DNA of 64,000 bases from NCBI GenBank assembly GCA_902787975.1, contig CADAIP010000007.1, positions 1 to 64,000 on the forward strand, in the 5' to 3' direction. Each line of letters starts with the position of its first letter. Position 1 is the stretch's first letter. The notes below the pieces were generated by a model. That model saw only the letters and a program-made list of their open reading frames with translations, did no database searches and was not told where the DNA came from. Position numbers and translations under genes: made by a program. This document shows, piece by piece, positions 61,267-64,000 of the stretch. The stretch is from Oscillospiraceae bacterium (GTDB lineage Bacteria > Bacillota > Clostridia > Saccharofermentanales > Saccharofermentanaceae).

Positions 61267-61439
61267 TTTCAAGATTCTCCCTGTTTTCGAAGTGACTAAG
61301 GAGATTATAACGCATGCCAAGCATTTCACTCATTATTGATGTCGTTTTGATGCAAAAACGAAGATTATTTGAAAAAACGCACGACTAACCTTGTAGCCGT
61401 AAACAGATGTTTCAATCAAATCTATGTGGGGAAATGAAA

Positions 61440-62813
61440 ATGAATAATAATGGTTGGTACAGTTTTGATGACGATCAGGTCGACAGCTACACTGATTTTA
61501 CGAACGGCACATACACGGAGTTCGGCAACAGGGGCAGCTCGGACTTCAATGGCGGAAACTGCGCAAACTTCAACGGCGGAAACTACGTGGACTTCAACGG
61601 CGGAAATAGCGCGGCGTCCAATAACAGGAACTACATAAACTTCAACGATAGGAACTATGTCGACTTCGGCACCGGCTATGCTGATTTCACGAATGGCACT
61701 TATACGGATCTGACTGAGATCCGCACTGGCACGCCGGTCAAGAAGGGGCGCGGCCGCGTAAGAAAAGCTGAGAAGAGAAACGCCGCGAAAAAAGCCGCTA
61801 AGGCTGAGAAGAAAGCTGCAAAGGTTGAGAGGAAGGCTGCCCAGGCCGCAAAAAAATCCGTTAAGCGCAAGAAGAAAGGCACTGCCGGCAAGGTTATTTT
61901 CGGCGTGATCGCAGCATCAGTCGCAGTCGTAGCCGGAACTTTCCTTGTAAAAGAAGGCGTCGTCCAGGCTTGCACGGAGAGCATCATTGACGAATATTTC
62001 GCCAACATCGATATTAAAGAGCCCGCTGTAAACAAGGGTAGGAAGTCTTTGGAACCGGCTTTCGAGATCACCGAAGAATGCACTTCTTACGACAAGTCTT
62101 CGCCCGCGTACTCGATCGCCGAAGACATCATGGCTGACCTCTGGCGCGACAACGATATCGACACCGCGTACGAGATCTTTAACTGGGTGCACTCGAACAT
62201 CAGCTACCAGACGATGACGTCTTACGATTCCTTTGAGGAAGCGGCTTACGGCGGATTCACGAGAAGAAGCGGCGACTGCTACGTTTATTTCGCGTGCTCG
62301 AAAATGCTTCTCGACATCGCCGGCATCCCCAACCTCATGGTCGAGAGATACCCTGTCGAGACAAACAGCCACTTCTGGAACCTCGTCCAGATCGACGGCC
62401 TCTGGTACCACTGCGACGCAACGGTATTCAGAGATCACCCGGACATGTATTTCTTATGCACCGACGAAGAGATCGACGACGGCCATCACTCATTCGACTC
62501 ATCGCTCTACCCTGAGCGCGCCGAGAGCTATTATGCGGGCGACGATTACTGGGATGATTCTTATGACGTGTACTATGAGGATTCCTATTACGATTCTTAT
62601 GTCGAAGATTCTTACTACGATCCTTACAACGACTGCTATGAAGATTCGTACTATTGGGATGATTCATACGCAGACTACGACGAGCCTTATGGCGGCTACG
62701 GTCCAAATAGTCCTTACGTCGACTACGAAGATTACGAAAAATCATACGCACCTTATGAGGGTGAGTTCATGGATTCTTTTGAGGATGCGTACGTAGTGAA
62801 CTACGATAATTAA
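61440..62813 (+). CDS. Membrane protein with transglutaminase-like domain
   Basis: The 457-residue protein starts with Asn/Gly/Phe-rich repeats of YTDFTNGTY and FNGGN type, followed by a Lys/Ala-rich coiled coil, a membrane helix (about 150-172) and a transglutaminase-like domain. The catalytic Cys is C280 (GDCY), His H311 (NSHFWN) and Asp D326 (CDATVF), so the triad is complete. A Tyr/Asp-rich tail of about 100 residues ends the protein. The domain should lie outside and may crosslink, cleave or deamidate surface proteins. GGGGAAATGAAA precedes the ATG. Confidence 0.8.
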   Translation: MNNNGWYSFDDDQVDSYTDFTNGTYTEFGNRGSSDFNGGNCANFNGGNYVDFNGGNSAASNNRNYINFNDRNYVDFGTGYADFTNGTYTDLTEIRTGTPVKKGRGRVRKAEKRNAAKKAAKAEKKAAKVERKAAQAAKKSVKRKKKGTAGKVIFGVIAASVAVVAGTFLVKEGVVQACTESIIDEYFANIDIKEPAVNKGRKSLEPAFEITEECTSYDKSSPAYSIAEDIMADLWRDNDIDTAYEIFNWVHSNISYQTMTSYDSFEEAAYGGFTRRSGDCYVYFACSKMLLDIAGIPNLMVERYPVETNSHFWNLVQIDGLWYHCDATVFRDHPDMYFLCTDEEIDDGHHSFDSSLYPERAESYYAGDDYWDDSYDVYYEDSYYDSYVEDSYYDPYNDCYEDSYYWDDSYADYDEPYGGYGPNSPYVDYEDYEKSYAPYEGEFMDSFEDAYVVNYDN

Positions 62814-62822
62814 GCAGGAACC

Positions 62823-63953
62823 TCAGAGCTTATCGAACCAGGCCTTCTTGTCGTAATCTGCGTTCAGATTTGCTTTAATCAGCACGAACCTGTCGTAGTT
62901 GTACGCGCTCCGGCCATCTGCCCTGGTCCAGTTTTTGGCTATCAGGTCAGCCATGTCATCGAGCGACATTTTCTCGTATCCGGAAGACCATCCGTGATTG
63001 CCGAAATGATATGCGACGTGGGTTCCCATGTTATATACAGAAATATAGCGGCCGGGATCATGTATGTTATTTCCGTAATCTTCGTCCCAAAATGAAAGCT
63101 CCTGTTCATAGGTAAGAAGCAACAACAGTTCCTTTATTATTTCTTTGGAAGGCTGCCCGTCGTAAAAGACCTTTACCTGGTCCCTGTTATCAAATCCGGG
63201 TGTTATTTCGAATCCCAGCTGCTCAATTGCCGGGTACAGTTTTACCTTATAACCGAAATTTATATAGTCGTACTTTTCTTTGTAGTCATCGATAATCCGA
63301 AAAGCCTTTTTCGCATTTTCAAATTGTTCTTCAGTAATGCCGATCTCCCACATATCCGGGAGAACACGTTCCATATATATATCAAGATATTCTTTAGAAG
63401 ACTGCTCAAGGAGCATATAGGTGCGGACGTAGTCAACGAAGGGATCCCCCAGCCTCGATTTTTCGCAGTTGATAACTATAAAATCATCACCATCAGGAGT
63501 AACCAGGACGCTCGAGAGATCCATGTTAAGATGGCAGAAGCATTCTTTGTATTGATTTCTATATCTGGATAATGAGCTTCTTACAAAATTCAGGTCATCA
63601 TACATAACTTTAGGTTCCAGACTATAAAGCGGGCGCTGCCAGTGAATCACCTGATGAAATTTCCTGAAGACCTGAGCCATGATATCAAACGCTTTCGGGG
63701 CATCTCTTTTCGCGAGCTCCGACAAAGGCTCACCTTCGACATGGTCCATCTTTAAGACAAACTTATCGTCGGTCTCATAAAACTGGACGGGACTTAAGCC
63801 CGCCACATAGATCGACTTTTGTGTGGAAAACTCTTCATAAATGGCCATCAGCGGATAGTAATCTTTGAAGACCTTGTACTCGGATCCATGGTAAAGATAG
63901 GTCTCATAGTTCTCGCCTTTTTTGAGCAACTGCTGTGTACCGTCGAATTCCAT
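62823..63953 (-). CDS. APH-like phosphotransferase, probably inactive
   Basis: The 376-residue protein has the aminoglycoside-phosphotransferase/choline-kinase fold. The catalytic loop usually reads HGDxxxxN but here is H141-L-N143-M-D-L-S-S148, so the catalytic Asp and the metal Asn are replaced. The metal Asp of the VIDWE-like motif is Asn162 (VINCEK). The GDP motif remains (RLGDPFVDY). Thus it is likely a pseudokinase or a binder. AGGGAGGGC precedes the start. Confidence 0.8.
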   Translation of the reverse strand: MEFDGTQQLLKKGENYETYLYHGSEYKVFKDYYPLMAIYEEFSTQKSIYVAGLSPVQFYETDDKFVLKMDHVEGEPLSELAKRDAPKAFDIMAQVFRKFHQVIHWQRPLYSLEPKVMYDDLNFVRSSLSRYRNQYKECFCHLNMDLSSVLVTPDGDDFIVINCEKSRLGDPFVDYVRTYMLLEQSSKEYLDIYMERVLPDMWEIGITEEQFENAKKAFRIIDDYKEKYDYINFGYKVKLYPAIEQLGFEITPGFDNRDQVKVFYDGQPSKEIIKELLLLLTYEQELSFWDEDYGNNIHDPGRYISVYNMGTHVAYHFGNHGWSSGYEKMSLDDMADLIAKNWTRADGRSAYNYDRFVLIKANLNADYDKKAWFDKL

Positions 63954-64000
63954 CTTAAGCCCTCCCTTATGTGAGTACAGGATAATTATCAAGTATCTTT

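Overview
The window looks like chromosomal DNA of a Gram-positive, low-to-mid GC anaerobe of the Clostridia. Evidence: strong AAGGAG-type ribosome binding sites, many lipobox lipoproteins, no outer-membrane genes, YnzC/DUF896, DUF4256 and DUF6320 proteins, a phosphoketolase, and aldo/keto reductase and flavin genes typical of anaerobes. I cannot fix the genus; a rumen or gut Lachnospiraceae/Saccharofermentans-like organism is only a guess. No rRNA, tRNA, CRISPR array, transposase or complete phage gene was seen.

Layout. 1-6000: DUF4256 start, small membrane proteins, tcdA, and a conserved-looking trio (alpha/beta hydrolase, condensation-like acyltransferase, DUF6320 membrane protein). 6195-8104: a self-regulated MarR operon with a flavoprotein and a hydrolase. 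8118-17155: acetyltransferases, an ArsR-SDR pair, an acyl-ACP thioesterase, zinc-ribbon membrane proteins and a small protein with a double-glycine leader-like motif. 17511-19898: phosphoketolase. 20067-20704: a cluster of structured intergenic repeats. 20766-22503: two GNAT acetyltransferases and two small genes behind a promoter, a 27-codon leader peptide and a terminator hairpin, which looks like ribosome-mediated attenuation. 22512-28492: DUF1349 protein, lipoprotein, a broken EAL gene next to a GGDEF gene, a response-regulator scrap, phosphoesterase, aldo/keto reductase and Nudix. 28573-31341: a gene remnant, zinc-ribbon proteins and a second repeat cluster. 31413-33958: an ABC-2 exporter/LytTR/DUF3021 operon with a matching LytTR site in front. 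33963-36249: methyltransferase and TetR gene with interlocked divergent promoters, then a YczE-like gene with a possibly leaderless promoter. 36251-37658: SDR remnant and an AT-rich MerR gene with a 19-bp-spacer promoter. 37845-45157: membrane-anchored Ntn-hydrolase, Cache/HAMP/GGDEF sensor and an orphan solute-binding-like lipoprotein. 45168-45671: third repeat cluster. 45690-59664: mostly lipoproteins, DUF3592-like and zinc-ribbon/TPR proteins, two phosphoesterase/esterase genes. 59776-60118: an array of six 38-nt palindromes. 60148-63953: membrane protein, GNAT, a transglutaminase-like membrane protein and a degenerate APH-like kinase.

Together the genes describe a surface- and signalling-rich accessory stretch: about ten lipoproteins, a set of envelope zinc-ribbon proteins, several one-component regulators sitting next to their targets, and c-di-GMP signalling that is partly decayed. 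The strongest candidates for undescribed biology are the leader-peptide attenuator before the GNAT operon, the dispersed structured repeats with compensatory base changes, the 38-nt palindrome array, and the double-glycine zinc-ribbon micro-protein.
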